Positions 1 through 8,020 of a stretch of 34,644 nt of DNA are shown here, in pieces. The position numbers and the translations under genes are program-made. The notes beneath the pieces were generated by a model. That model did not search any database. It had not been told where the DNA came from and saw only the letters and a list, made by a program, of their open reading frames with translations. Source of the DNA: a virus; IMG/VR virus record IMGVR_UViG_3300009618_000021, positions 1 to 34,644 of that record, one strand, 5' to 3'. The stretch's first letter is position 1. Each line of letters opens with the position of its first letter.

Positions 1-1
1 T

Positions 2-388
2 CAAATGAGAGAAGGAAAACCATATAAATGGAATAGTAAGCGTTCTGGTGGGGAAGCGGGATCAATAAAACAAACTAAAGAAACTCCTATTGATAATGAA
101 GGAACCAGATATCCCATATCAGTTTTAGAATTTTCACAAGATCGTGGATTACACCCAACTCAAAAACCCGTGGCCTTAATGGAATATTTAATTAACACAT
201 ATTCAAATCCTGGTGATATGGTATTAGATTGTTGTATGGGATCTGGTACTACTGGCGTCGCGTGTGTGAATACCAATAGAAAATTTACAGGTATAGAGAA
301 GGATAAGAAAATTTATATTGGTGCCGATAAACGCATAAAACAAGCCATTAAGGATAAACCTATAGATATAGACAAATTCTTCAAGTAG
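2..388 (+). CDS. DNA methyltransferase, C-terminal part (5' end off window)
   Basis: The frame is open to the left edge, so only the C-terminal part is visible. The motif HPTQKP is followed by a helix, then VLDCCMGSGTTGVAC, which is the AdoMet-binding loop (usual form DPFMGSGTT, here with CC in place of PF). This order, with the target-base motif upstream of the AdoMet loop, is typical of N4-cytosine/N6-adenine DNA methyltransferases of the beta type. The DPPY/SPPY catalytic motif should lie in the missing part, so base specificity cannot be called. In a phage such enzymes usually modify viral DNA against host restriction. The family call is firm; the role is inference. Confidence 0.85.
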   Translation, partial: QMREGKPYKWNSKRSGGEAGSIKQTKETPIDNEGTRYPISVLEFSQDRGLHPTQKPVALMEYLINTYSNPGDMVLDCCMGSGTTGVACVNTNRKFTGIEKDKKIYIGADKRIKQAIKDKPIDIDKFFK

Positions 389-389
389 G

Positions 390-419
390 TTGCTATCCAC
401 GCGCCCTTTGTGTTATAAT
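390..419 (+). promoter_or_regulatory. sigma70-like promoter TTGCTA-N18-TATAAT, leaderless geometry
   Basis: The -35 box TTGCTA is at 390-395 and the -10 box TATAAT at 414-419. The next ATG (426) lies six bases after the -10 box, so the predicted transcript starts at or next to the start codon. The promoter near 30537 shares TTGCTATCC and TTGTGTTATAAT with this one. Confidence 0.7.
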
Positions 420-425
420 GGTGTT

Positions 426-713
426 ATGAGAAAAGAATTGAAGAAGTTTAAACTTGAGAAAGCCTTCCATGAATGCGGAGTATCTAAACTAAAACCATTT
501 AATGGTGCTGGTGTAGATTTCTATTATGAGCCATTTGAACAAGTGGAACAAAATATGCGCAGAGAAGATATGATGAAGAAATTAACTTCTCCACAACAAA
601 ATTTTGTAAAATCTTTAATGGGAGGTGTTTCTATAAAAGAATTGGGTTTGGATAAAGATAAATTAGGATTTATGGTGAAACAAATTCAAAACGAATTACA
701 TACAACGGAGTAA
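426..713 (+). CDS. small hypothetical phage protein (95 aa)
   Basis: I do not recognise this protein. The start at 426 is chosen because an in-frame start at 390 would lie inside the promoter's -35 box; from 426 the protein begins MRKELKKFKLEKAF. It is charged and helical, and its C-terminal half (SPQQNFVKSLMGGVSIKELG) could form a small helix-turn-helix-like unit, but this is not demonstrable by eye. There is no Shine-Dalgarno sequence, and the ATG directly follows the -10 region, so translation is predicted to be leaderless. The next gene starts two bases after its stop codon. Confidence 0.65.
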   Translation: MRKELKKFKLEKAFHECGVSKLKPFNGAGVDFYYEPFEQVEQNMRREDMMKKLTSPQQNFVKSLMGGVSIKELGLDKDKLGFMVKQIQNELHTTE

Positions 714-715
714 AT

Positions 716-1024
716 ATGAAAAAGAAACCAGTAAAAGAAAATTGGAAGTTAGTGGGCCATATTGGTGTAGATTCAGGAATGTGTTGGATAGGTGATCCAT
801 GTTATATTGGTGATGGATTACCAGAATTGGATGTTAGTAATGAAAAAGGCCCATATATGAAAAGTTTCAACTATGAAGCGGGCCATGAAGGATTAGGAGT
901 TTGTGTTTCTACAGGATATGGTGATGGATTTTATCCGGTTCATGCTTTACTTGAAAAAGATGTTTCAGGTAAAGGAAATAGAATTGCTATGATTGTAATT
1001 GATTTTCATTTAAATGCTGAATAA
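716..1024 (+). CDS. conserved phage hypothetical with GDPCYI and GYGDG motifs
   Basis: A 102-residue protein with the pattern GMCWIGDPCYIGDG, then VCVSTGYGDGFYPV and a C-terminal beta strand (IAMIVIDFHLNAE). The GDPCY...TGYGDG.YPV combination is familiar from small phage and bacterial proteins of unknown function. It looks like an all-beta fold. It sits directly behind the preceding gene (2-base gap), so the two probably share a transcript. No function is assigned. Confidence 0.7.
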   Translation: MKKKPVKENWKLVGHIGVDSGMCWIGDPCYIGDGLPELDVSNEKGPYMKSFNYEAGHEGLGVCVSTGYGDGFYPVHALLEKDVSGKGNRIAMIVIDFHLNAE

Positions 1025-1045
1025 ATTGTGAAAGGTGCCTATATA

Positions 1046-1102
1046 ATGTCTAATGTGACCTATGATATGACATGGTGGAAAATTATATTGAGAAGGGTGT
1101 AA
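1046..1102 (+). CDS. possible 18-codon leader ORF
   Basis: An ATG at 1046 follows AAAGGTG with good spacing and reads MSNVTYDMTWWKIILRRV before TAA. It overlaps, in another frame, the start of the next gene, whose first ATG (1072) has no ribosome site of its own. Its last codons contain AGAAGG, which could serve the alternative downstream start at 1111. It could be a coupling ORF or chance. Confidence 0.25.
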   Translation: MSNVTYDMTWWKIILRRV

Positions 1103-1659
1103 ATTGGCAGATGTATGTGAATAACAATTATACATTAGATCCATTGATCTATAATACCAATAAAGGTCATTTCCTGAAAGCAGATGAATTAGAACATAGT
1201 ATTGCTGATTTTAGTAACGGAAAGATCCAGTTTAAAGATGAACAAGGACGAGATCTTTATGTTCCTAAATTTGATTTATATGTTGAAGTGAAATACAGTT
1301 CTCATGCTTTATATGGTAAGACTGGTTGGAGAGAATGTATTAAGGGAATCCAGTTAATGAAGTTCCGTGGGAATAATCATTACAATGTTTTGCCTGAAGA
1401 CTATTCCCAATTTATTATGGTACTTGAGGAACAGTGTGGTATTCTGGTAAATAAAGATGCTGCTAAAAAATATATTGTAGATGCTGACGATGGTTTATAT
1501 CTCAAAAAGTTTCCTATTGAGAAGTCCTATAAATTATTCGGCCCGTTGGCTCCATCAATATCAGAACACCAAAAAGATAAAATAATCCAAGAAAACCGCC
1601 ACGATATGGAGAAATGCCGTATTAATTGGCGTGCAAGACTTGCGAGGTGTAGTAAATGA
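1072..1659 (+). CDS. hypothetical phage protein (195 aa)
   Basis: I do not recognise this protein. It is a soluble mixed alpha/beta sequence with no membrane segment and scattered single cysteines that form no motif. The start is uncertain: ATG 1072 has no clear ribosome site, and an in-frame ATG at 1111 (giving 182 aa, MYVNNNYTLDPLIY) lies behind AGAAGGGTG at long spacing. Its stop overlaps the start of the next gene in an ATGA, which indicates translational coupling within the block that ends in the helicase gene. Confidence 0.6.
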   Translation: MVENYIEKGVNWQMYVNNNYTLDPLIYNTNKGHFLKADELEHSIADFSNGKIQFKDEQGRDLYVPKFDLYVEVKYSSHALYGKTGWRECIKGIQLMKFRGNNHYNVLPEDYSQFIMVLEEQCGILVNKDAAKKYIVDADDGLYLKKFPIEKSYKLFGPLAPSISEHQKDKIIQENRHDMEKCRINWRARLARCSK

Positions 1660-1982
1660 AAAGAATATTACCAGAAGGATATTATACCAATAATGAATCA
1701 AATCCTTATCTCGTAACATTAAATATGGGGCCTTATAAAGGACTTAAAATCCAGGTCGCAGAGAAAATTAAAATTATACCTGTAAAAGAAATGGATTATA
1801 GACCAGGACAACCACAGTTTTGTTATGATTATAGAATTCTACATTATGCAGGGCATAATCCTAGAGAATGTGAAAAATCGAAAGCACTTTCTCGGATAGT
1901 AGCAGCTATAGCACTTGAATTGGTTTGCGAACAAGAAGAAGGTTGGAAATTAACTCCTCAGGAGAACAATGTCAGACACTAG
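1656..1982 (+). CDS. hypothetical phage protein (108 aa)
   Basis: I do not recognise this protein. It begins MKRILPEGYYTNNESNPY and is coupled to the previous gene by an ATGA overlap at 1656-1659. Its last 14 bases overlap the helicase start at 1969, so its translation probably feeds the helicase gene. The segment GPYKGLKIQVAEKIKIIPV looks like beta strands, and the C-terminal half (SKALSRIVAAIALELVCEQ) is helical. There are no catalytic motifs. Confidence 0.6.
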   Translation: MKRILPEGYYTNNESNPYLVTLNMGPYKGLKIQVAEKIKIIPVKEMDYRPGQPQFCYDYRILHYAGHNPRECEKSKALSRIVAAIALELVCEQEEGWKLTPQENNVRH

Positions 1983-3423
1983 AATAGAAACAATTATCCT
2001 CCGCCAACTATTTCATAATGAGGAATATACTCGTAAAATTATTCCTTATTTAAAAGAGGAATATTTTAAACAGACTCACGAGAAATTAATTTTTACTCAT
2101 ACCGTAAATTATATTGCCGAATACAATAAACTTCCAACAATTTCAGTTATTGCTGTATCGATTGAAAAGGAAAATGTAGTTGAAGAAACATATAAAGAAG
2201 TATTGGAAACTTTAACAGAATTGGAAGATGATAGTGAAAAATTTGAATTAGATTGGTTAATAGATGAGACCGAGAAATTCTGTAAAGATAAGGCACTTGT
2301 TTGCGCTGCTTATAGATCTGTTGCGATTTTGGAAGGGAAAGATAAAAAACTAGATTCAGGTGCGATTCCACATATTTTTGAAAACGCTTTAGCAGTTTCA
2401 TTTGATCCTTCCATTGGTCATGATTATTTTAATGATGCAGAATTCCGATATGATACATTACATGCGGATGAATATAAATTACCTTTTGATGTTTCATATT
2501 GTAATAAGGTAACAAAAGGTGGAGTACCTTCCAAAACTCTCAATCTTTTGGTTGGTGGAATTTATGTTGGTAAAACATTAGGTCTTTGTCATCTTGCAAA
2601 ATCCTATATGTGCGCGGGAAAGAATGTTCTTTATATTACTTTAGAAGTTTCAGAAGTAAATATCAATTTGAGAATTGATTGTAATTTATTGGATACTTCA
2701 ATTGATACTATTGAAGATCTTCCGAAGGAAATTTTCTTAAAGAAGATACAAAAGGCACGTGAAAGTACTCCAGGTAAATTAGAAACTAAAGAATATCCAG
2801 CAGGTTCAATCCATGTAAATAATATTCGAGCATTATTAGGAGAATTGAAATTAAAAAAACAATTTATTCCAGATGTTATTATCATTGATTCAATGAACTT
2901 GATGGCATCTTGCCGTATTAAAGCAAGCGATAAAACACACATTACAATTTTGGCAATTGCTGAAGAAGTAAGGGCATTAGCCCAAGAATATAATGTTCCT
3001 ATTTGGAGCGCAACGCAACTTGATGCCGCTGGAATTGAATCTACAGATCCTACAATTACTCAAGTAGCTGGTAGTAAAGTTGGTTTATTAGCAACTGTTG
3101 ATCTTGCATGGTTTTTAATTTGTACCGATAAATTGCGTGAATTAGGACAAATGAAGATTATTCAGCACAAGAATAGATATAAAGATGCAAGTGAAAACAA
3201 AAGATTTTTTATTGGATTAGATCGTAAGAAATTCCGTTGGTATGATGTAGAACAACGTGGCCAAACAAGAGAAGATGATCCCCCTGAACAAGATGAACAA
3301 CAAATGAAGCGTGATGTATCCAAGAGACATGGAAGCCAACCATATGAACCTGGTTATAAAAATCTACAAACCAGGAAATTTGGGTTGCGTGGAAAGAAAA
3401 CATTCTCCGATTTTAAAGTCTAA
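1969..3423 (+). CDS. 41: replicative DNA helicase, DnaB/T4 gp41-like
   Basis: A 484-residue DnaB-family helicase close in length to T4 gp41 (475 aa). The N-terminal helical domain (about 1-110) begins MSDTRIETIILRQLF. The RecA-like domain carries Walker A GGIYVGKT at 196-203 and Walker B VIIIDS at 303-308, then the sensor-type segment PIWSATQLDAAG and the strand DLAWFLI. The Walker A layout and the stretch after it (LGLCHLA) resemble gp41 more than bacterial DnaB. It should unwind the fork 5' to 3' as a hexamer with the gp61-type primase (13659) and be loaded by the gp59-like protein (31101). It overlaps the upstream gene by 14 bases. No intein is present. Confidence 0.93.
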   Translation: MSDTRIETIILRQLFHNEEYTRKIIPYLKEEYFKQTHEKLIFTHTVNYIAEYNKLPTISVIAVSIEKENVVEETYKEVLETLTELEDDSEKFELDWLIDETEKFCKDKALVCAAYRSVAILEGKDKKLDSGAIPHIFENALAVSFDPSIGHDYFNDAEFRYDTLHADEYKLPFDVSYCNKVTKGGVPSKTLNLLVGGIYVGKTLGLCHLAKSYMCAGKNVLYITLEVSEVNINLRIDCNLLDTSIDTIEDLPKEIFLKKIQKARESTPGKLETKEYPAGSIHVNNIRALLGELKLKKQFIPDVIIIDSMNLMASCRIKASDKTHITILAIAEEVRALAQEYNVPIWSATQLDAAGIESTDPTITQVAGSKVGLLATVDLAWFLICTDKLRELGQMKIIQHKNRYKDASENKRFFIGLDRKKFRWYDVEQRGQTREDDPPEQDEQQMKRDVSKRHGSQPYEPGYKNLQTRKFGLRGKKTFSDFKV

Positions 3424-3433
3424 ATATTAAAGA

Positions 3434-5512
3434 ATGCTAGATATTGATACTAAACTCGCAGAAATAAAAACTAAAAGTTATAATGGGTTGTTTGAAAATT
3501 TTATTAAACAACCCAGTAATGCTGGTTCCATCCTTGAAGATATAACAGAAATCCTCCAAAGAAATTTTCCTACTCCTACTAAAGAATTCGAAGATATTGG
3601 ATTCGAATTTGCGAAACCTACCCAAATCAATTTTAGTAACTTATTATCTTTACAAGATGTATTATCCTATAGTAATTTTGAACGATTGGTAAGAATCATT
3701 CAAAAAGGACAATTACGAACATCAACAAGTGGAGAAGATGCCGTTTATGTAATCCAATATCATAATCAAAAATATATTATTGATGGAAATCATAGAATAG
3801 CTGCAATGATTTTATTTGGTAAAACAAATGTTTCTGGGAAACTTTTAGATTTAGATCATTTACCAGATAATTCTCCTGATAGATTAATTGCTGAATTTAA
3901 AAAATTAGGTGTTGTTATATCTTTTTCAGATCATCCAAGAAATGGAGAATTTTTAAAAAATGATTGTTCTATTAAAATTCTGGATATAATTTTAGGTGTT
4001 TTTAAAAAAGCTAAACAAAAAAATTTGAAATTACCTCCTGAAATTAAAGTTGATAATTCAATGGAATTATATGCTTATTATGATCATATTGATCATTTTA
4101 TGGGAATTAATACAGGATTATTTTTAAATCCTACAATTACCCATTCTTATGTAATTGATAATGATAAAGAAGCTTTAATATGGCATGAATTAGGACATAT
4201 TTATCATGAAAAAACACAAAGTAAAACATTTTCAAAAGAGACTTCATTTTCTCTTAAATTGAAACGAGATATAGAAGATAAAGTTAGTGAATATGCTGCG
4301 GTAAATTCTACAGAATTTGTGGCTGAAGTTTTTTGTGGGAAAATTTTTCATAAATCATTTGAAAAATGGATATTAGATTTATATAATTATATATTAGATC
4401 CAAAAACAGAAGTATTGGGTAGCCAATTTGAATTTAATAAAAAAACTCATCTTATTTCTCTTAGACTCCCAGTTTCACCTACTGCCAAATTATCTTCAGC
4501 TACCATAAAACAAATTATAACTAAATTAGGATATAAAGATGTTTTAAATGAACCTCTTATAGGTATTCCTAAAGCATTTTATATTATGGTTAAAAATAAA
4601 AAAGAAATTATTAATTTTGTTAAACCTATTTTTGATGCTTTAAGAATTTATAATCCTAAAATGAAAGAATTAGAACATGAAGGTCCTTACTTACCAGAAT
4701 ATCGGTATATTGAAGTAGGAGATTTTAAAATTTTTGCAAGAATTAAAGATACAATTAAATTACCTACAATGTCTGCAGGAAGAAAAAATGAATTAGATTT
4801 TTATAATGCAATTCATGAATATTTGGAAGTATATAAAAATATTAATATTGAATTCCAAGTTAATGGACGAACAGATTTTTTTGTTAAAAATATTACTGAT
4901 ATTATTGATGTAAGTACCAAAAAAACTAAAGAACGTTTAAAAAGTAATATGAATTTGGTTACGTATCGAGGTATAGTTCCAATTTCAATCAAACAAGCTG
5001 ATGCGCCTGGATGGGAATCACCAGAAACATATTGGGGAGAAATTACTCAACATGTATTTGAATATGTATTAGATACTTATCCAAAATTGGTGAAATTAAA
5101 AAATAAGAATGGTATATATAATTTGGATCCAGAAATAGATATTCAAACTTCTTCCCAAGAAGCTCAAGATGTAATTTTTGGTGATGATATTTATAAACAT
5201 GGTGCGGTTATTAAACAAACTTGGGAAACAAGATATTTTGATTGGGATTATAGGTTTAATACATTAATTTTAGAATGTAAAACCATTATTCAAAATTTAA
5301 ATGATGTTCCTTTTGAAGATTATCCATTTTTTCAAATTAGAAATTTTGAAAATAAAAATCCAAAATACCTATTAAAAGGATTAGGTGTATTGGCTGTAAC
5401 AAAGAAAACTATAGCTAAACGCCATATTCTTTTAGAAAATCAAGAAGCACAAACTGCAAAACAATATGTTTCTCCAAATTATACATTAGAAAATATTCGT
5501 AAAGCCACTTGA
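3434..5512 (+). CDS. multidomain protein: ParB/Srx-like + HExxH metalloprotease-like + C-terminal domain
   Basis: A 692-residue protein joining parts rarely seen together. Residues about 60-150 hold a ParB/sulfiredoxin-like core with the signature YIIDGNHRIAAMI (DGNH 117-120). Residues about 205-310 hold a zincin-like segment with HELGH at 251-255 and a later EFVAEVF (294-300), an arrangement like lethal-factor/ATLF-type metalloproteases, where the late Glu is the third zinc ligand. The C-terminal 300 residues contain NELDFYNAI, GRTDFFV and VPISIKQAD, which faintly recall PD-(D/E)XK nucleases, although the usual acidic residue before the lysine is absent. It starts 10 bases after the helicase gene. 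The role is unknown; virion-associated processing or DNA/protein cleavage are possibilities. Confidence 0.7.
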   Translation: MLDIDTKLAEIKTKSYNGLFENFIKQPSNAGSILEDITEILQRNFPTPTKEFEDIGFEFAKPTQINFSNLLSLQDVLSYSNFERLVRIIQKGQLRTSTSGEDAVYVIQYHNQKYIIDGNHRIAAMILFGKTNVSGKLLDLDHLPDNSPDRLIAEFKKLGVVISFSDHPRNGEFLKNDCSIKILDIILGVFKKAKQKNLKLPPEIKVDNSMELYAYYDHIDHFMGINTGLFLNPTITHSYVIDNDKEALIWHELGHIYHEKTQSKTFSKETSFSLKLKRDIEDKVSEYAAVNSTEFVAEVFCGKIFHKSFEKWILDLYNYILDPKTEVLGSQFEFNKKTHLISLRLPVSPTAKLSSATIKQIITKLGYKDVLNEPLIGIPKAFYIMVKNKKEIINFVKPIFDALRIYNPKMKELEHEGPYLPEYRYIEVGDFKIFARIKDTIKLPTMSAGRKNELDFYNAIHEYLEVYKNINIEFQVNGRTDFFVKNITDIIDVSTKKTKERLKSNMNLVTYRGIVPISIKQADAPGWESPETYWGEITQHVFEYVLDTYPKLVKLKNKNGIYNLDPEIDIQTSSQEAQDVIFGDDIYKHGAVIKQTWETRYFDWDYRFNTLILECKTIIQNLNDVPFEDYPFFQIRNFENKNPKYLLKGLGVLAVTKKTIAKRHILLENQEAQTAKQYVSPNYTLENIRKAT

Positions 5513-5537
5513 CATTAATGAAAAAATCTGATAATAT
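5509..5537 (+). promoter_or_regulatory. promoter TTGACA-N17-TAATAT, leaderless geometry
   Basis: TTGACA at 5509-5514 (within CTTGACATT) overlaps the last codons of the upstream gene. A 17-base spacer leads to TAATAT at 5532-5537. The next ATG (5544) is six bases after the -10 box and there is no Shine-Dalgarno sequence. Confidence 0.8.
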
Positions 5538-5543
5538 GTAAGT

Positions 5544-6647
5544 ATGAAGAATATTCATTTGCAGCATGTAGAAGATTTATGTTTTACAAAAGCTGATCCA
5601 TTTATTCCATTGAATATTTTGGAACAAGTATATCACTTTTTATGTGGTATAAACACTTCTAATACCAGAATATCAGTTAAATGGGATGGTGCTCCGGCTT
5701 TTATTTGTGGGAAAAATCCTGAAAATCAAAGATTTTTTGTAGGAACAAAAAGTGTATTTTCAGGGAAAATAAATTATTGTCATGCTGATATTTTAGAAAA
5801 CCATGAATCAAAAGGACTTCAAATTACTTTAATGGAACTTTATGATAGATTATGGTATTGTGATATTCCACAAATTATTCAAGGAGATGTTCTTTGGACA
5901 AAGTACCGCACAGGTGGTGAAATTTCATTTCAACCAAATACTTTAAATTATAAAATTCCTCATCATTTCATAATTTCGAAATATATACGGTCTTGTCAAA
6001 TTGGTTGTGTATTTCATACCACATATACTGGAAATAAAATAAAAGATATGGAAGCTAATTTTGGAGCAAATGCTCCAGAAAATGCATTTCAAGAACAAAT
6101 TTATTGTTTTGAACCAGAACTTCCAGAAGAAGAAATGATAGCTCCCGGAGATTGGGGAAAAATTGAAACTGCAATTTCTTCATTACGTCATAGAGCAATT
6201 GATATTTCTAAAACTGCATTAGCTACTTTAGGATCTAATGATTTATTCCAATTGTATATTAATGATTGTATCCGAAATGATAAACTTCCATATAGTAATG
6301 AATTTCTGTCTTTTGTAATTAGGGATTATACAAAACATCAAGAAACTTTAAAAACAGAAAAAGGAAAAAATGTTGTTTTTGAAAAAATGACCAAATATAT
6401 GGCCGGATTACTAGTATATTGTGGTGATATTTTCAATTATTATTTGGATTTAATGAGGTTGAAAGTAATATTGGTTCGAGAATTAGATAAATTAAATATA
6501 TCTGTTAATATTTATTTACCTGATGGAACACCATGTGGCCATGAAGGGTATGTAGTAAAGTCATTGGGATATACAATTAAATTGGTAGATCGTTATACGT
6601 TTTCCAAAGCAAATTTTAATTATGATATGGAATGGAAAAGAAAATGA
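5544..6647 (+). CDS. DNA/RNA ligase-like nucleotidyltransferase (phage family)
   Basis: A 367-residue protein with the elements of a covalent nucleotidyltransferase. Motif I-like VKWDGAP has the candidate AMP-accepting lysine at residue 46. A motif III-like strand QGDVLW is near 113-118. Motif IV-like EGYVVK (334-339) and motif V-like IKLVDR (345-350) are at the extreme C-terminus. A helical insertion of about 200 residues separates the last two from the rest, and no OB-fold domain follows. Related KWDGAPA proteins are common unassigned genes in T4-like cyanophages. The nucleotidyltransferase call is inference from motifs; whether the substrate is DNA, RNA or protein is unknown. The mRNA is predicted to be leaderless. 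Confidence 0.65.
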   Translation: MKNIHLQHVEDLCFTKADPFIPLNILEQVYHFLCGINTSNTRISVKWDGAPAFICGKNPENQRFFVGTKSVFSGKINYCHADILENHESKGLQITLMELYDRLWYCDIPQIIQGDVLWTKYRTGGEISFQPNTLNYKIPHHFIISKYIRSCQIGCVFHTTYTGNKIKDMEANFGANAPENAFQEQIYCFEPELPEEEMIAPGDWGKIETAISSLRHRAIDISKTALATLGSNDLFQLYINDCIRNDKLPYSNEFLSFVIRDYTKHQETLKTEKGKNVVFEKMTKYMAGLLVYCGDIFNYYLDLMRLKVILVRELDKLNISVNIYLPDGTPCGHEGYVVKSLGYTIKLVDRYTFSKANFNYDMEWKRK

Positions 6648-6799
6648 AAATTGAAAAGCTCCGAAGTATGTTACGTAGTATTGAAATATTAAGGCGCCCG
6701 TTGACAGATAATGAATATCAATTGGCTATTTGGTTGAAAAAGGTAATTGATGAGCGGGAATTTAAATTAAATGAAAAGTGGACTACATACGAGAATTAA
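6644..6799 (+). CDS. small hypothetical protein (51 aa)
   Basis: A 51-codon ORF that starts in an ATGA overlap with the preceding gene's stop and ends two bases before the next start at 6802. The product (MKIEKLRSMLRSIEILRR..., ending KWTTYEN) is basic and almost wholly helical. The tight packing on both sides and absence of an alternative gene make it a likely real gene. Function unknown. Confidence 0.6.
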   Translation: MKIEKLRSMLRSIEILRRPLTDNEYQLAIWLKKVIDEREFKLNEKWTTYEN

Positions 6800-6801
6800 T
6801 C

Positions 6802-7359
6802 ATGAAAACTATTGTAGTCACTTATGGAAGATTCCAACCACCTACACGTGCTCATGGTGAATTATTTTGGGCAATGCAAACTGAAGCTGATAAAATATGG
6901 AATTGTCCTGTTAGTATTTTCATTTCTCCTAAGCAAGATCATAAAAATAATCCTCTTTCTTTTCAAGCTCGTCAAGATTATTTGTGGAAATGTGGTCTTA
7001 CAATTTCGAGAGGAGTAAATCCTGTAAATAATCCATTTCTTGCAGTTTGCCAATTAGGAGATGCTGGTTATGAAAGAGTAATTTTTTATTGTGGTTCAGA
7101 TCAATTGAAGAAATATGAAACATGGAAACAATATATCAATCATAAAGATCCAAAGAAAAGGATTCCCGGTGTTCAAGAATTAATTTTCCGTCAATTTGGA
7201 TTACCTCGTGGTCCTGTGAATGATATGAATGCCACTCAAGCACGAGAGGCCGCTAAAGCCGGTGACTTTGAGACTTTCAATTCCATTGTATTGGGGACCA
7301 ATTTGGAACAAAATAGGTCACTTTACTTGGATACCGTTTCTGGTCTCCTGGATAAGTAA
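6802..7359 (+). CDS. NadM-like adenylyltransferase/cytidylyltransferase family protein
   Basis: A 185-residue HxGH-class nucleotidyltransferase. The N-terminus TIVVTYGRFQPPTRAHGELF matches the GRF(N/Q)PPTxGH signature, with Ala in place of the Gly before the second histidine. The C-terminal motif MNATQAREAAKAG corresponds to the ISATxxR loop that binds the ATP phosphates. Such phage proteins are usually called nicotinamide-nucleotide adenylyltransferases and would act in NAD salvage; the substrate here is not proven. ATG 6802 is chosen over the in-frame 6778 because the conserved strand begins at once. The last 37 bases overlap a minus-strand endonuclease gene, so this 3' end may have been altered by that insertion. 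Confidence 0.75.
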   Translation: MKTIVVTYGRFQPPTRAHGELFWAMQTEADKIWNCPVSIFISPKQDHKNNPLSFQARQDYLWKCGLTISRGVNPVNNPFLAVCQLGDAGYERVIFYCGSDQLKKYETWKQYINHKDPKKRIPGVQELIFRQFGLPRGPVNDMNATQAREAAKAGDFETFNSIVLGTNLEQNRSLYLDTVSGLLDK

Positions 7360-7952
7360 ATATAATGTGATTGAGACATTTTTTGTTTGGTTTCTTTTGA
7401 ATGTTTAAATCCTAAATGACTTTTATTCCCCATAGCGGCCAAAGACATATTCTTTCTACTTTCTTGAGAATGTTTTCGTCCAACATTTCTTTTATTTCCA
7501 ATTAAAGATTTTGAAATTTTTTTTCTTGTTTCTTTAGAACATTTTATTCCTTTATTCCAAGCCATTTGTAATCCTTTCTTTCCTTTATTCCAGGGAATTT
7601 TACCTTTATGTATTTCTGACATTTTTTGTTTTGTTTTTTCGGATATATGTCCCGAACCATCTCCACCAGGAGTCATATTATATCCGTTATGATAAGTATC
7701 ATACTTCGCAATCATTTCAATTTCTAATTTCTTGGCTTCTTGTAGGGTCAGAATATTATTAATTAGGACTTTATGAAGCCATTGATTTTCATTGGGGTAT
7801 TTTAGGATTGCTTTATGAAATTTTCTTAATCCCCGCTTTGAATCATTTAGATGTATTTTCCATCTTTCTTCAATTGTTTTATACGTATATCCGATATAAG
7901 ATTTTCCTGAAGGACTTGTATGTTTGTAAATGAGATAAATATTTTTAGACAT
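7323..7952 (-). CDS. GIY-YIG homing endonuclease with NUMOD3 repeats
   Basis: A 209-residue protein, the only minus-strand gene in this part of the window. The N-terminal GIY-YIG nuclease domain reads NIYLIYKHTSPSGKSYIGYT, then ERW with the conserved Arg and an EIEMI helix carrying the metal-binding Glu. The C-terminal half is a run of NUMOD3-type DNA-binding repeats (SEKTKQKMSEIHKGK, SKETRKKISKSLIGNK, SKETKQKMSQSH). ATG 7952 is chosen because it starts immediately before the nuclease fold and has AAAGG upstream. It runs opposite to its neighbours and overlaps the 3' end of the adenylyltransferase gene by 37 bases, as expected for a mobile endonuclease gene dropped between host genes. A relic of a related gene lies at 30028. 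Confidence 0.9.
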   Translation of the reverse strand: MSKNIYLIYKHTSPSGKSYIGYTYKTIEERWKIHLNDSKRGLRKFHKAILKYPNENQWLHKVLINNILTLQEAKKLEIEMIAKYDTYHNGYNMTPGGDGSGHISEKTKQKMSEIHKGKIPWNKGKKGLQMAWNKGIKCSKETRKKISKSLIGNKRNVGRKHSQESRKNMSLAAMGNKSHLGFKHSKETKQKMSQSHYIYLSRRPETVSK

Positions 7953-7984
7953 ATGCGATAGAACCTTTCTATTGCTTTGTTTAG

Positions 7985-8017
7985 GGACCATGTGGTGCTA
8001 ATGACACTACTTGGTCC
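7985..8017. terminator. imperfect 13-bp hairpin between convergent/divergent units
   Basis: GGACCATGTGGTG and CACTACTTGGTCC pair around a 7-base loop with one mismatch and one G.U pair. On the plus strand a T-rich stretch (TATTACTATTTATT) follows, so it may be the terminator of the adenylyltransferase transcript, now separated from that gene by the endonuclease insertion. Confidence 0.4.
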
Positions 8018-8020
8018 TAT

